Position numbers and translations under genes: made by a program
Shown: positions 43,840-55,423 of the stretch, piece after piece
Position numbering within the stretch: position 1 is the stretch's first letter
Layout: the number at the start of each line of letters is the position of its first letter
Notes under the pieces: generated by a model
What the model was told of the DNA's origin: nothing
Database searches by the model: none
The model's input: the letters and a program-made list of their open reading frames with translations, nothing else
Assembly: GCA_019426215.1 (NCBI GenBank)
Contig: CM033394.1
Span: forward strand, 20,232,195 to 20,296,194
Length of the DNA stretch: 64,000 nucleotides
Reading direction: 5' to 3'
Origin: Buddleja alternifolia
Lineage: Eukaryota > Streptophyta > Magnoliopsida > Lamiales > Scrophulariaceae

Positions 43840-45587
43840 AGGAAAAGGTGGTCGTGGCTGTACAGGTTCAGGAGCAGTGCGGGATGCAGATTTGCCGTTG
43901 TCCGAAACAGGTAACTGTGCCGCGGCATTGGACCGCGGTTCGGTGGTGTGCCGCGGTTCAGTGCCGCGGTCCTGTTCGGAAAACTGTTTGTCTGAGATGG
44001 TGTGCCGCGGTCCTGTTCGGAAAAATTGGACACTGGAATTTCAGGTCGCGGTTCAGTGCCGCGGTTCAAGTCGGATTTTTGTAAATTTTCAGCACCAACG
44101 TTTTTACCACTTCTCAATGCGATGGCCTGAACCTGTTCTTTTGGGTTTTTCTCGGTGTCGCTAGGTAGCGATCCTGGTGTTCTACCTGAGAGTTGACTAG
44201 CCAATTGTCCCAATTGAGTTTGTATGTTGCTCACATTAATTTCAAGGTTGTGACACCGTTCATTTTTCTTTATATATTGGAGCATCAATTCCTCAAAACT
44301 CGGTTTCTTTTCTTGTGGTTGGTAACTTCCTTGTTTGTGAAATGTGTTGGGTTGAAAACCCCCTTGACGTTGAAATGGCGGTCTATCACCGTGTGATTGA
44401 AACTCGGGAGGTTGCTTCACCACATTGTTGTTGTTACTCCATGAGAAGTTTGGGTGATTTCTCCACCCCGGATTATATTTTTCAGAAAATGAATCGTTTT
44501 GTGTCCTATTTGAATTTTGCACATAATTCGCATCTTCAACACATTCGGAATGATAAGATTGACTGCCATGTTGACACTCCGTAATGTGATGATTTCCACC
44601 ACAATTTTCGCACAACGTTTGCACTTGGTTTACCGAGAAATTCATAGTATCCAATTTCTTGTGCAATAGTTCTACTTGATTAGCTAGTGAAGTGGAAGCT
44701 TCCACTTCATAAACTCCACTCGCCTTCTTTGGAAGTATTACTCTCTCGGTAGGCCATTGGTAGTTATTTTCCGACATTTTATCGATCATTTCCCAAGCCG
44801 CTTGTGGTGGTAAATTCATGAGTGAACCACCCGCAGCTGCGTCTAGATGAGTGCGAAGGCCGGGTCTAAGGCCTTGATAAAAGATGGTCACTTGAGTCCA
44901 AACTGCAAAACCATGGTGAGGGCATTTTCGGAGAAGTTCCTTGAATCTTTCAAGTGCTTCATAGAGTGACTCTCCCTCCATTTGTCGAAATCCTTGTATC
45001 TCAACTTTGATAGCGGCTGTTTTCCACGGTGGAAAATACTTACTCAAAAACTTCTCCACCAACTGGTCCCAAGTATGAATGGATGTCGTTGGCAATGAGT
45101 CAAGCCAAGCTCTTGCTTTATCCCTCAATGAGAACGGAAAGAGTCTCATTCTAATGGCATCATCGGTCACTCCATTTTGTCGAAATGTGCTCAAATAGCT
45201 AAGGAACTTGGTAATGTGAGCATGTGGTGACTCATCCGCCGTACCCCGAGATTGTTCATTGGAAATGAGTTGAAGAATAGCCGGTGATATTGTAAAATTG
45301 TTTGCTTCTACCGTGGGTAGTACGATAGCACCAGCGGCTCCATGAACAGTGGGTTGCATATAATCACGTAAAGGACGGGGAGCTTGCTCTTGTCTTTGTG
45401 CTAAAGTGGTAGCAACAGCGGCTTGAATCAAGGCTTGAATTCCTGGGTCCTCTAAATTAACGGGATTGTTCCCTTCCATTGCCTCAAATTGATTCTCGTT
45501 TAAGCTTTGTGCTCGTCTTCTTCTATTGAAAGTGCGCTCGATCTCGGAATCAAAATCTTCAAGGTTTCCTTGAGATGTGCGGGTCAT
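43830..45587 (-). CDS. G2 Gag (Athila/Tat type)
   Basis: It starts [20 protein letters not shown]. Retrotrans_gag lies at about 120-230 ([50 protein letters not shown]). A zinc-knuckle-like [13 protein letters not shown] follows at about 320. The hinge has repeated (D/N)RGT peptides encoded by CCGCGG words. Two copies of a TTCCGAACAGG word are read in different frames because one has four and the other five A/T in its run (43980-43983 and 44021-44025), so the last 50 or so codons are off frame and pol continues in the other frame. A one-base loss is the likely cause. Confidence 0.88.
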   Translation of the reverse strand: MTRTSQGNLEDFDSEIERTFNRRRRAQSLNENQFEAMEGNNPVNLEDPGIQALIQAAVATTLAQRQEQAPRPLRDYMQPTVHGAAGAIVLPTVEANNFTISPAILQLISNEQSRGTADESPHAHITKFLSYLSTFRQNGVTDDAIRMRLFPFSLRDKARAWLDSLPTTSIHTWDQLVEKFLSKYFPPWKTAAIKVEIQGFRQMEGESLYEALERFKELLRKCPHHGFAVWTQVTIFYQGLRPGLRTHLDAAAGGSLMNLPPQAAWEMIDKMSENNYQWPTERVILPKKASGVYEVEASTSLANQVELLHKKLDTMNFSVNQVQTLCENCGGNHHITECQHGSQSYHSECVEDANYVQNSNRTQNDSFSEKYNPGWRNHPNFSWSNNNNVVKQPPEFQSHGDRPPFQRQGGFQPNTFHKQGSYQPQEKKPSFEELMLQYIKKNERCHNLEINVSNIQTQLGQLASQLSGRTPGSLPSDTEKNPKEQVQAIALRSGKNVGAENLQKSDLNRGTEPRPEIPVSNFSEQDRGTPSQTNSFPNRTAALNRGTPPNRGPMPRHSYLFRTTANLHPALLLNLYSHDHLFLWH

Positions 45588-45812
45588 GCAATACTCAAAG
45601 AAGTCAACCTAACAATAGAATCAAAAGAACCAAAATTAAAACGTAAAAACAGCAAACCAAAACACAAAAACAGCAACTTTAGACGTAAAAACAGCAACTT
45701 AAAACGCAAAAACAGCAAACCAAAATGCAAAAACAGCAACTTAGTCTTAGAATAGATAAGTGAATTACATTATTAAATAACGCAATTGTCCCCGGCAACG
45801 GCGCCAAAAACT
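45588..45812 (-). promoter_or_regulatory. G2 leader and Asp-tRNA primer binding site
   Basis: TGGCGCCGTTGCCGGGGA on the minus strand at 45789-45806, 6 nt from the LTR, identical to G1. The leader has four to five short AAAACGCAAAAACAGC-like repeats (about 45640-45740). Confidence 0.92.
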
Positions 45813-47264
45813 TGACACGCGAAATCCTAGCAAGTATACTAGGTCGTGCAATGTAATAAAGGGACTATTTAGCCCGGGGTATATCGTCTCCACAGGGACA
45901 ATTGGATTCAATGCTCGTAATTGCTATGTTATCTAATTCTAAGCTAAATCAATTTATAAGATGATAGGTGTTTATACTATGAAAATAATCAAAGACAACT
46001 ATGTGATAAACAAGATAATAAATCGAATGGAAAGAGGTGATTGGGTTATGATCCTACTATGTTCTATTCTATGTTCATGAACCCTCAATTATCCGGATTC
46101 TTAGAACGTTCTTGTTATGGCGAAACCCCCTAATGTATTTATTATTCAATCTCTTGAAATAACAAGCATATACTAGTTAACAACTTCCTATATCTCTATA
46201 GTGAAGATTGAATTAACTAACATGCATTTAGGTTCAAAGGAATTCCTTGCTTACGAAGATCCTACATTCAATCGGGTCATCTTATCACAAAAAGCCACAC
46301 AACGCAATCGATTCTATCTCTAGTCAATTGTTACGTTATGATGTTTGATTTTTTGATCTCCCTTTATTTATCTCCTCTCGGTCTCAAGACAAAGCATTAT
46401 ATCAAACACATGGTGATCATTCATGTGAAAGCATTAAGCATAAAATCAAACATGTAACAAGAATGTAATAAATCCGGAAATTAATCATTCATTAAACACA
46501 AAACATCACAAAGTATTTACATAACCCAACCACAAAGATGCTTAGCTCATACTTATAATAACAAATGATTCAACAATTCTATAAGACATAGTTGATAAAC
46601 TAATCAAAGAGAAAGAGTTGAATTACTCCCTATTACAAGGTGTGAATCCAAGCTTTTGATGATGAAAATGGCTCCTCAAGCTTCCTTCGGTCTTCCTATG
46701 GCTTCCCTATGTGTTTTTAGAACAAGTCTAAGTGTTTTCCAAGAGAAAAGTGTGTTATAAAGGAGGAAAACGGCGGACTTAAAATTAGGGCATCGGGGAA
46801 ATCGGACCGCGGCACACATTCTAAACCGACCGCGGCTCGGATGGCAAGCAGTGCCGCGGCACGGTGCCGCGGTCTAAAAAAAACAAGTCCTGCCGCGGTT
46901 TGCCGAGGCCTAACAGGGTGCCGAAGGGTCATAACAGGGCCGCGGTGTTCTGGGCGCCGAAGGCCGCGGTCCTGTGCCGCGGTCCTATCCGGGTTTCTCA
47001 TTTGGCATTGTACCGCGACCGCGGTCTTGCGCCGGGTTTAGTGCCGCGGTTCTGTGCCGCGGTCCAGAATGGCAGATTCATATTTTTCTTCGCTTTTCCT
47101 TCTCTTGTTCTGCCTTCTTACTCAATAATTGATCTATTTGACTTACATCCCTACACACACGAAATTGAAACAAATCAAAGCACTATGCAGGATATTCATT
47201 ACTAAATTATGACGAAAATACCTAAATCAAAGGGGTAAAAAACTTGTAAAATGTGAACTTATCA
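45813..47264 (-). repeat. G2 5' LTR
   Basis: Eleven CCGCGG words at 46807-47062 lie immediately upstream (minus strand) of the TATA-like TTTATAA at 46755-46761, so they occupy the promoter-proximal U3. Two of these are mutated in the 3' LTR (CCCCGG, CCACGG). Confidence 0.94.
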
Positions 47265-47330
47265 GTGATCCGATTGTGAATCTAGATATGTTTTATCGTT
47301 TCCGCTGCGCATGAACCAGGATTCCCAATA
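47265..47330 (+). repeat. Element E: 5' LTR, last part
   Basis: It follows the second copy of the G2 TSD. The LTR ends CCCAATA, a decayed CCAACA. The joined LTR would be about 1.76 kb, like D. Confidence 0.85.
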
Positions 47331-48214
47331 GTGGTATCAGAGCCACTTCTTTGCTTTTAATGATTTTTTGATATGAATATGTTGGAATTCATGTTTGTGA
47401 TGAAAAATTTAATTAGATTAATATTTTTCATGGTTAGATTTATTTTTTGAAAGTTAAATGTGAACCGAAAATTTGATTGTGTGATGTATGTTTTAAATGT
47501 ATATCAAGTTTTTGTATTGGATATGAATTTATGCATGAACATGAATATGTGGTTTTGAAAATTGCTGAATTTCAGCTCAGGGAATCGAGAAGGCACAGCC
47601 TGATGGGCAACGCATGCTCCTGAAGGCTGGGCGCATTGTGCGCACATGGCGTCTACTGGGCAGGCCGACGTGTGGTCCTAACAGCAGGCGTTGTGCGCAC
47701 ACGATAGGTTGCTCCGCGACCCGTTTCATTTATTTTTTATTTAAATTAAAATTGGGTTTGACCCGGGGTTTGACTTACAGGTCAACCCATGAATAGACAC
47801 ATGGGTCAACCCAATTTTTAAAATTAAATAAAATATTTAGTTTAAAATGCTTTTAAATTAATTAAAGGGTAAAATTATTTTTGAAATTAATTTTATGCCT
47901 AATTAATCCTATATACAAAGAAATTTATTTTAAATTAACTTCTTTATCGAATCAATTGGGAAATGATTATTTAAAACTAAATTGGATTTATTATCACATA
48001 GGATTAGAGTAGAATTAATTTGTAAATTGGATTTAAATTAATTAAATTATTTTCAAACCACACTTAATTAAAATTAGAATTTTAATTTAATTATTTTTGA
48101 AAGAACTCCAACGTATTGGCTATCTTTTAATCTTTGATGCATGATATTGTGGGATGCCTTCCATGGACTAGTTTTACTTATGGTTTTGTTTTCTGGGTTC
48201 TATTGGTTTTTAGT
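47331..48214 (+). other. Element E primer site and leader
   Basis: A perfect Met-tRNA site TGGTATCAGAGCC is at 47332-47344. The leader is AT-rich with a GC island (about 47580-47740) holding two 10-bp palindromes TGTGCGCACA (47637-47646 and 47692-47701). No gag is reached before F is inserted at 48215, and E coding sequence is absent from the window. Confidence 0.75.
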
Positions 48215-49834
48215 TGTTGGCAAAAAGTTGCTTAAAATCAAATAACGCAGCGGAAGAATAAAATTTAAATCTCAGTGGCTCATCTTTATTTCTCGTATTT
48301 AAATTGGGTTTCGAATTCAATTACCGTTCTCGCGTATGTTGAGTTCTGAACCAGCTTTGCAATCCCTTCTTGAACAGCAAATCCGTCGTTGTCTCTAAAT
48401 TGCCACGCCGGAGTCAAAAACGAAAATCTTCTTCTTCTTCTTCTCTTAAGGGAGACGGCTAGAGAGAGAGAGAGGGGATGGAGAGTTTTTACTTGGAGGG
48501 AAAGTTTGTGTGTTCATTCACTTAGGTTAATTTTCTCTAAGTAGTATATTTATACTACAATGAAACAATAACCTAGGCTAAATTACCCCTATTTGGATGC
48601 CCACTTTATGGCCTCTAAAGCCATCGAGCTTTAGCCCTATTATGCTAATTTAATTAATTAAATAATTAATATTATTTATCCAATAAATAAATTAATTAAA
48701 TAATCAATTAAATCCATGTTAATTTTATAATTGGATTCCTCTAAGGAATTAATTAATTCATTAACTTAATTAATTAATAAAATCATCTAATGATTAATTA
48801 ATTAATCTCGATATTCAATACCGAAAATTCTCTCAAGTCTTCTCCATGATTTTCCTTTTGCACTTCTTTTAAGAGCGACTCTTTAGGTTCGTCTCAAAAG
48901 GCAATTGGGAGGACACCAAAAGGATTTGAGTAACACCTAGCCAGTCACGTGGCTCACATCATATTCCAATTGAGAATGAATGAATAGGATCATTCCAAAT
49001 CATATACGCTGTGAATACCGTACGAGTATAAACCTTTTATCCTTATATCTCAGTCAAGTGAGAGTCATGGTTTTAGTCAAACTCACATGACTTGACCATA
49101 TGCTTAGCTCATAATGAGTTGAGGTCATTTTATGCTTTGGCCAAAGACTTTTAACCTCACTCATTCATGATTGCATAAGATATTTAGCTCATTCACTTAT
49201 GAGAGAATAAATCTCATTTTGCTAATCAGTTAACAATGCTACTTGCCCATCAAGTCGCACTTCGAGGTCGATCCCACCAAAGGGTGATTTGGATCTAACT
49301 ACTCTAATGACAGAATTGATGTCACAAGTACATCGTCAACTCGATTCCTCAGGTCTAAAGTTTAGGCATACCTATCACAGCTTATCGGTTTCATCATTGA
49401 CTGTCAGTGAGTGAATACCCATGTGATGAAACTGATGCGAGCCGTGTTCGAACATATGAGTCTAACTTATACGTCCATGACATAAGTTCCCACTATCATT
49501 CCCATAGTGTTCGACTGGCACTTTCTCTGTCGAAACTTATATCATGCAAGTCCTTGTTCTGTATTGATGTCTAGTCAAATACTTTCTTAGACTTGCGAAC
49601 ACTATTTAGAAAATGAGGATCAAACCCTTCTAGTGCCATTCTTCCTATCCCATAGGAAGTAGAAGGTTTACCTTCATTCTCAAGGACTTTACGTTGTATA
49701 TTAACACCTTACAAATGCCTATAAGAAAACAACAAGATAATACCTTATATATAATAAAAGGATATTGTTTAATTACAAGTCAGTGCCCTATAAATCTATC
49801 CTCTTTATGGCATTTGAGGGCATACACTCTAACA
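48215..49834 (-). repeat. F 3' LTR
   Basis: From TGTTAGAGTGTATGCCC to GCCAACA on the minus strand. TATAAATA is at 48547-48554. CTT/GA repeats lie near 48430-48475. A conserved stem-loop is at 49384-49436. Confidence 0.9.
49384..49436 (-). ncRNA. Conserved LTR stem-loop (F)
   Basis: The arms in plus coordinates are ATCGGTTTCATCA and TGATGAAACTGAT, 12 of 13 pairs in RNA sense. The loop contains ACTGACAGTCAATGA on the minus strand. Confidence 0.6.
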
Positions 49835-49849
49835 ATCTCCCACTTGCAC
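49835..49849 (-). promoter_or_regulatory. F polypurine tract
   Basis: GTGCAAGTGGGAGAT on the minus strand, directly before the 3' LTR; a form widespread in plant copia elements. Confidence 0.8.
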
Positions 49850-49939
49850 TCAATGTCATTTGTTATGGTATTTAATACCCATCCCTTCGAGATGTTTTTC
49901 TAGCACCGCCTGTGCCAATGGCTTGGTCAATGGATCAGC

Positions 49940-50300
49940 GACATTGTCAGCTAAGGCTATTTTCTAAACAGATATTTCTCCTCGTGCAATGATCTCTCTT
50001 ATGATGTGATATCTCCTCTCGATGTGTTTGGAGTTGTTGTGAGACCTAGGTTCCTTTGCTTGCACTATTTCTCCAGTGTTGTCACAGTAAAGTGGCAACG
50101 AGAGCTTTATGCTAGGAACCACTTGAAGTTCTTCTATAAACTTTCTTATCCAAATAGCCTCTTTAGCTGCCTCAGAGGCGGTTATGTATTCAGCCTCTGT
50201 AGTGGAATCCGTGGTTGTGCTTTGCTTGGAACTTTTCCAAGTCACCGCCCAACCATTGAGGGTGAATACGAATCCTAAGGTGGATTTCCGGTCATCGACA
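49940..50300 (-). pseudogene. F RNase H
   Basis: MTWKSSKQSTTTDSTTEAEY, EAIWIRKFIEEL, YCDNTGEI (normally CDNxGA), SKHIERRYHIIREI. Frame-separated from RT near 50300 by a stop after GYTDSDF. Confidence 0.8.
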
Positions 50301-50305
50301 TCAGA

Positions 50306-51315
50306 TTAAAAATCCGAATCAGTGTACCCGTCCACTCTCAGGCTACCACTTCCACAGATGAGAATCATATCCTTGGTTCTCTTCAGATATTTTAGGATAT
50401 TCTTCACAGCTATCCAATGTTCCTTGTCTAGGTTTTCTTGAAATCGACTAACAATGCTTACTGAATAAGCAATGTCAAGTCTAGTACACAACATTGCGTA
50501 CATCAAGCTACCCATTACTGATGCATAGGGTACAGTGCTCATTTGCTTTCTATCTTCCTCACTTTGAGGACATATAGATTTTGAGAGATGTATCCCCTGC
50601 CTCATTGGCAGGAACCCTTTCTTAGAATCCTCCATCCTATATCTCTTTAGGACCTTTTCTAAATAAAGGGCTTGAGAGAGCCCTATCATTCTATTTGTTC
50701 GATCTCTGTAGATTCGAATCCCTAGAAAATAAGTTGCCTCTCCCAAGTCTTTCATGGAGAAAGTACTCGAAAGCCACTTCTTTATAGTGGTGAGCATTCC
50801 TACATCATTCCTTATGAGTAATATGTCATCTACATATAACACAAGGAATGTTATCTTGCTCCCCCTAAACTTCTTGTAAACACATGGCTCGTCTTCATTC
50901 TTGATGAAGGTAAATCCTTTGGCAGCCTCATCAAAATGTAGATTCCAGCTATGTGACGCTTGCTTGAGTCCATAAATGGATCTCTCAAGCTTACACACCT
51001 TATGAGTATGCTCCTCGGATACAAAACTTTTAGGCTATTCCATATAGATGTCCTCTTCTAGGAATCCATTTAGGAAAGCAATTTTGACATCCATTTGTCA
51101 TATTTCATAGTCTATGCGGCTATTGCAAGTAGAATCCTTATTGATTTGATCATAGCCACTGGCGAAAAGGTTTCTCGGTAGTCAATTCCTTCTTTTTGAC
51201 TATACCCTTTCGCCACTAGCCTGGCTTTATAGGTGTCAACCTTGCCATCAACACCAATCTTTCTCTTGTAAGTCCTTTTGCACCCGATTGGTTTTACCCC
51301 TTCAGGTCTGTCCAC
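50306..51315 (-). pseudogene. F reverse transcriptase
   Basis: N-terminal part 51112-51315 ([24 protein letters not shown]) and main part 50306-50998 (CKLERSIYGLKQASHSW, the catalytic YVDDILL, SMKDLGEATYFLGI, SRPDI-like region changed to TRLDI). A stop and frame break separate them at about 51000-51110. Confidence 0.88.
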
Positions 51316-51327
51316 AAGTTTCCAGAC

Positions 51328-51843
51328 TTAGTTTACATGCATCGAATCGATCTCAGTTTGCATAGCTTTACGCCATTTAGTAGCATCCACATCCACCATT
51401 CCTTGATCAAAAGTGGAGGGATCATCTCCATGATCCTTCTCTAATACAGAATGAAGATCCAGCTCCCTCTGTACTAGATATCCATCTCTCTCAAGAGGTT
51501 GAGGTACTCTACTTGATCTTCGCGGTTGTGGTTGTGTTACAGAAGGTTCGGTTCTCACTCCCTGTGTAGATGTATCCACTGGATTCTCATTTTGTTCTTC
51601 TAGAACAATCTTTCTACCCTCTCCTCCTTCTTGAATGAACTCATCTTCAAGAAAGTGGGCTTGTAAAGCTACAATGATCCTTTGATCATCATGTAGGTAA
51701 AAGAGGTATCCCATTGAATCCTCAGGATATCCAATGAAACGTTCCTTCAAGGATCTAACCTCCAACTTGTCCACTTTGGTCTTTTTGACATAAGTCGGAC
51801 ATCCCCAAATATTGATGTGATTAAGACTTAGTTTCCTATTCCT
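51328..51843 (-). pseudogene. F integrase C-terminal / linker region
   Basis: KCIFIGYPE-like region (ERFIGYPEDSMGYLFY), HFLEDEF, an acidic/proline linker (TQPQPRRSSRVPQPLERD) and WRKAMQTEIDSMHVN leading into RT. Confidence 0.75.
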
Positions 51844-52464
51844 TCATATCTCATAGGGAGTCATAGGAAAGGACTTAGACAGACATCTATTTAAAATGTG
51901 TACAGCTGTAAGCAGCGCATGACCCCACAGTGAAATGGGTAAGTCAGTGTAGCTGAGCATGGAGTGAACCATGTCCAACAAGGTTCGATTCCTTCGCTCT
52001 GCTACTCCATTTAACTGTGGTGTCATTGGAGGTGTAAGTTGTAATACTATACCATTCTCTTTGAGGTATACATCAAACTCGTCGCTCATAGATTCTCCTC
52101 TTCGATCCGACCGAAGGGTTTTTATATGTTGACCAGTTTGATTTTCCACTAAAGCCTTAAGTTCCTTGAACTTTTCAATGGATTCAAACTTATGACTCAT
52201 CATGTACACTAGACCATATCTTGAATGGTCATCAGTGAAGAAGATGAAGTAAAGGAAACCTCCTTGTGCCATTTCTCCAAATGGACCACAAACATCAGTG
52301 TGCACTAAGCCTAAGATTTGTGAGGCTCTTTCAAAAGTCCCTGTGAAGAGGGATCTAGCCATCTTGCGTTTGAGACAAGATTCACAAGTAGGATAGGGAT
52401 CCAATTCCAATGGACCGATTAGTCCATCTTTCTCCATTTTTGCGAATTTTATGTTCATCGGCAT
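51844..52464 (-). pseudogene. F integrase core
   Basis: [14 protein letters not shown] zinc region, [12 protein letters not shown] (first Asp), [14 protein letters not shown] (second Asp, GG changed to RG), [15 protein letters not shown] (Glu). The core residues survive but the flanking frame does not. Confidence 0.85.
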
Positions 52465-53275
52465 GGCCTAGTCTAAGATGCCAAATCAATCTTTGGTTTA
52501 TTCCAAGCCTACTACGTTTCCTTTGTATAGTATTCACATAACACTCATTCTGGTCATTAAGGTAATACAATCCATTTATTAAAGAAGCAAAGCCTATTAA
52601 TTTATTACCATAATAAATGTTGCATCGTTCATCAATAAAACGGAAAGTATAACCAAGTTTAACTAAAACGGGAATAGAAATAATGTTTTTAAGCCCATTG
52701 GGCAAAACTAAAACATTATCCAGAAATAGTATATGTCCAGAATTTAAAAGCAATGAGGTAGATCCAATTCCAGTAGCTGCGACGCTATGCCCGCTGCCTA
52801 CTTTTATGTTCACCTCATCACTATCCAGCTTCCTTCCTCGCACCAGATCCTGATTCATACAACAAATGTGAGTACTAGCTCTAGAATCAAGAATCCAAGA
52901 TGAGGAGAAGACGGTCATAGAACAATAAGTCTCATGAACATAAAGTTCCATACCTTGTGCACCCAACCTCATGTTCGGACAGTTCCTCCTCCACCGGCCC
53001 AGCTCACCGCAGTGTAACCATCTATCTATCTTTTGTGGCCCCTTACGCTTGCGATTCACAGGAGCTTTCCCTTTTCCTTTATCGACACCACCCTGAGCTC
53101 CAAGCTCGCCACTCTGCTTCTTGGCTTTCTTCTCCTTATTCTTCGCCCATTTGGGCCCAGAAGAGATAACCAATGCAGTTTCCTTTCCCTTGGGCTTCAA
53201 TTGAGATGGTGCAGTGTTTAATTTATTCATTAACCCAGCTAAGTTGCATTCAATCTCATTGCAATTGAAGTTCAT
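52382..53275 (-). pseudogene. F gag C-terminus, protease and pre-integrase domain
   Basis: The zinc knuckle is damaged: WLHCGELGRWRRNC has lost the first Cys and the His. The protease active site reads DSRAS (residues 130-134) in place of DSGAS, so catalysis is unlikely. NIISIPVLVKLGYTF and [15 protein letters not shown] follow. It overlaps the integrase frame by 82 bases owing to a frameshift. Confidence 0.85.
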
Positions 53276-53790
53276 GACAAATTAGGAAAAAGAATCAGGA
53301 AGAGACTGCAAAATAAGATCGGTTTGAGGATATGGATTCATTGTAAAATTGAGAGCCTCCAATCTCTCGATCCTCGAGATCATCTTGAGAACATGATCCC
53401 AACTTTCTCACCTTCTCTCATTTTGGCCTCGAAGAGCTCTTTAGATATCTCATATCTAGCAGTACAAATGTGCTCACCCTAGAGCTTGACCAAGTGTGCC
53501 AAGATAGCCCTCGCTGTGGTCATCTTCTCGTGGGACCTCTAAAGCTCGTTTGTCATTGAGCCAAGAATGTACCCACGCACTCGAACGTCGTCCTTTATCC
53601 ATTTTTCATGAGCTTGGACTTCTTCCTCGTTGGCACGTGTTCTGGCATGAGGAGCAGGGATGTCTGTGTCCAACACGTATCCCAAGGACTCCATGTTGAG
53701 AACTATTCTCAAGTTCCTTAGCCAATCCACGTAGTTGGGTCCAATAAGGATGTTCTTTTCGAGTAAAACAGAAAGTGGGTTGATAGTCAT
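53276..53790 (-). pseudogene. F gag N-terminus
   Basis: MTINPLSVLLEKNILIGPNYVDWLRNLRIVL is followed by VLDTDIPAP and an acidic helix. A frame break follows at about 53540. The middle part (TARYEISKELFEAKMREG-like, with several stops) lies at 53290-53530. Confidence 0.8.
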
Positions 53791-54555
53791 TTTTGTTTTG
53801 AGAGAGATAAATCAAATAACTGCAGAAAATAAACCACACTTTATTAGATTTGTGTAACTAAACTAAAACCAAGTTTAAAATCAAGGACTTCGACTTATAA
53901 CTTAGCTCCCACTACATTTTTCGAGATTCACACTCCCACTATGAAAAATGGAAGTGATCGTTGCAATGTACTTCGTGGTGAGGATTGAGTTCTTTAATTA
54001 ATCTAATGGATGGCAACCCTTTAACAATATTTGGTCCATTATTTAATTAAAGAGATGTCCAACATCAATCTATCCAATAGATGGTTCAATCTTCTTTTTT
54101 CCATAATCCACCAAAACCGCAACCCTTTAACGATTTATAGGCTACGTGGATTATCTATGTTTACTCCCACTAACTCCTCATAATCTAACATTTGAATTTC
54201 ACCTCGTAACCCTTTAACGATATTTGGGGTGAAATAGGTCTCGATTAAGGCATCTAATTTCACCTTGCAAACCTTTAACGATATCTAGCGCACGGCGTCA
54301 TGCACACACTTGCGTGCGCACAGCGGGTGCTATCTGCGCCCCCAGCGCACAGACTGGGCACGTTGTTTTCATCGCGCTCGTCGTGGGGGTTTTCAATTTA
54401 CAAGTCATCATACTACAACATACATGAATTAAACGCAAAAAAATCATGGATTACTATCATGAAAAACATATTCAAAACATGCTTCAAAAACGCGGAAAAA
54501 CACATAATCACGTAATCAATTAAATATAGAAATCAAAGATTGGCTCTGATATCAC
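53791..54555 (-). other. F leader and primer binding site
   Basis: GTGATATCAGAGC at 54543-54555, a Met-tRNA site with one change. The leader includes repeated CAACCCTTTAACGAT-type segments (about 54010-54290, four copies) and a GC island with the palindrome GTGCGCAC (54314-54321). No gene is present. Confidence 0.75.
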
Positions 54556-55423
54556 TGTTGGGAAAAATTTGCATAAAATCAAATAACGCAGCGGAAGAAT
54601 AAAATTTAAATCCCAGTGGCTCATCTCTATTTCTCGTATTTAAATTGGGTTTCGAATTCAATTACCATTCTCGCGTATGTTGAATTCTGAACCAGCTTTG
54701 CAATCCCTTCTTGAATAGCAAATCCGTCGTTGTCTCTAAATTGCCACGCCGGAGTCAAAAACGAAAATCTTCTTCTTCTTCTCTTGAGGGAGACGGCTAG
54801 AGAGAGAGAGAGAGAGGATGGAGAGTCTTTACTTGAAGAGAAAGTTTGTGTGTTCATTCACTTAGGTTAATTTTCTCTAAGGAGTATATTTATACTACAA
54901 TGAAACAATAACCTAGGCTACATTACCACCCCCACTTTATGGCTTCTAAAGCCATCGGGATTTAGCCCTATTATGCTAATTTAATTAATTAAATAATTAA
55001 TATTATTTATCCAATAAATAAATTAATTAAATAATCAATTAAATCCATGTTAATTTTATAATTAGATTCCTCTAAGGAATTAATTAATTCATTACATAAT
55101 TAATTAATAAAATCATCTAATGATTAATTAATTAATCTCGATATTCAATATCGAAAATTCTCTCAAGTCTTCTCCATGATTTTCCTTTTGCAATTCCTTT
55201 AAGCGCGACTCTTTAGGTTCGTCTCAAAAGGCAATTGGGAGGAAACCAAAAGGATGTGAGTAACACCTAGCCAGTCATGTGGCTCACATAGTATCCCAAT
55301 TGAAAACGAATGAATAGGATCATTACAAACCATATACACTGTGAATATCGTACGAGTATAAACCTTTTATTCTTATATCTCAGTCAAGTGAGAGTCATGG
55401 TTTTAGTCAAACTCACATGACTT
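54556..55423 (-). repeat. F 5' LTR, truncated
   Basis: Similar to 48215-49097 over its full length, then lost. The conserved stem-loop region is in the deleted part. GA repeats at about 54798-54818 differ in length from the other LTR. Confidence 0.88.

Larger units (their letters stand above)
34559..47264 (-). mobile_element. G2: nearly intact Athila-like Ty3/gypsy element
   Basis: 12.7 kb with LTRs at 34559-36011 and 45813-47264 and a perfect TSD GTGAT (34554-34558, 47265-47269). It has an Asp-tRNA primer site, gag, a 1266-codon pol, a third ORF and a PPT. The LTRs differ by about 8 substitutions and one indel by eye (about 0.55%), so it is young. The only coding lesion seen is a frame switch between gag and pol in a short homopolymer near 43980. 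CCGCGG words are dispersed over LTRs, spacer and gag. It lies in the LTR of E. Confidence 0.95.
48215..55423 (-). mobile_element. F: degenerate Ty1/copia element
   Basis: 3' LTR 48215-49834 (1620 bp), PPT, RNase H, RT, integrase, protease, gag, leader, primer site, and a 5' LTR cut to 868 bp (54556-55423). Frame breaks and lost key residues occur in every domain. The 5' LTR is joined at CATGACTT to older copia sequence G. Confidence 0.92.

Noticed and set aside
45640..45740. CRISPR-like array from AAAACGCAAAAACAGC repeats
   Set aside because: Units are contiguous and drifting, no spacers, in a plant retroelement leader.
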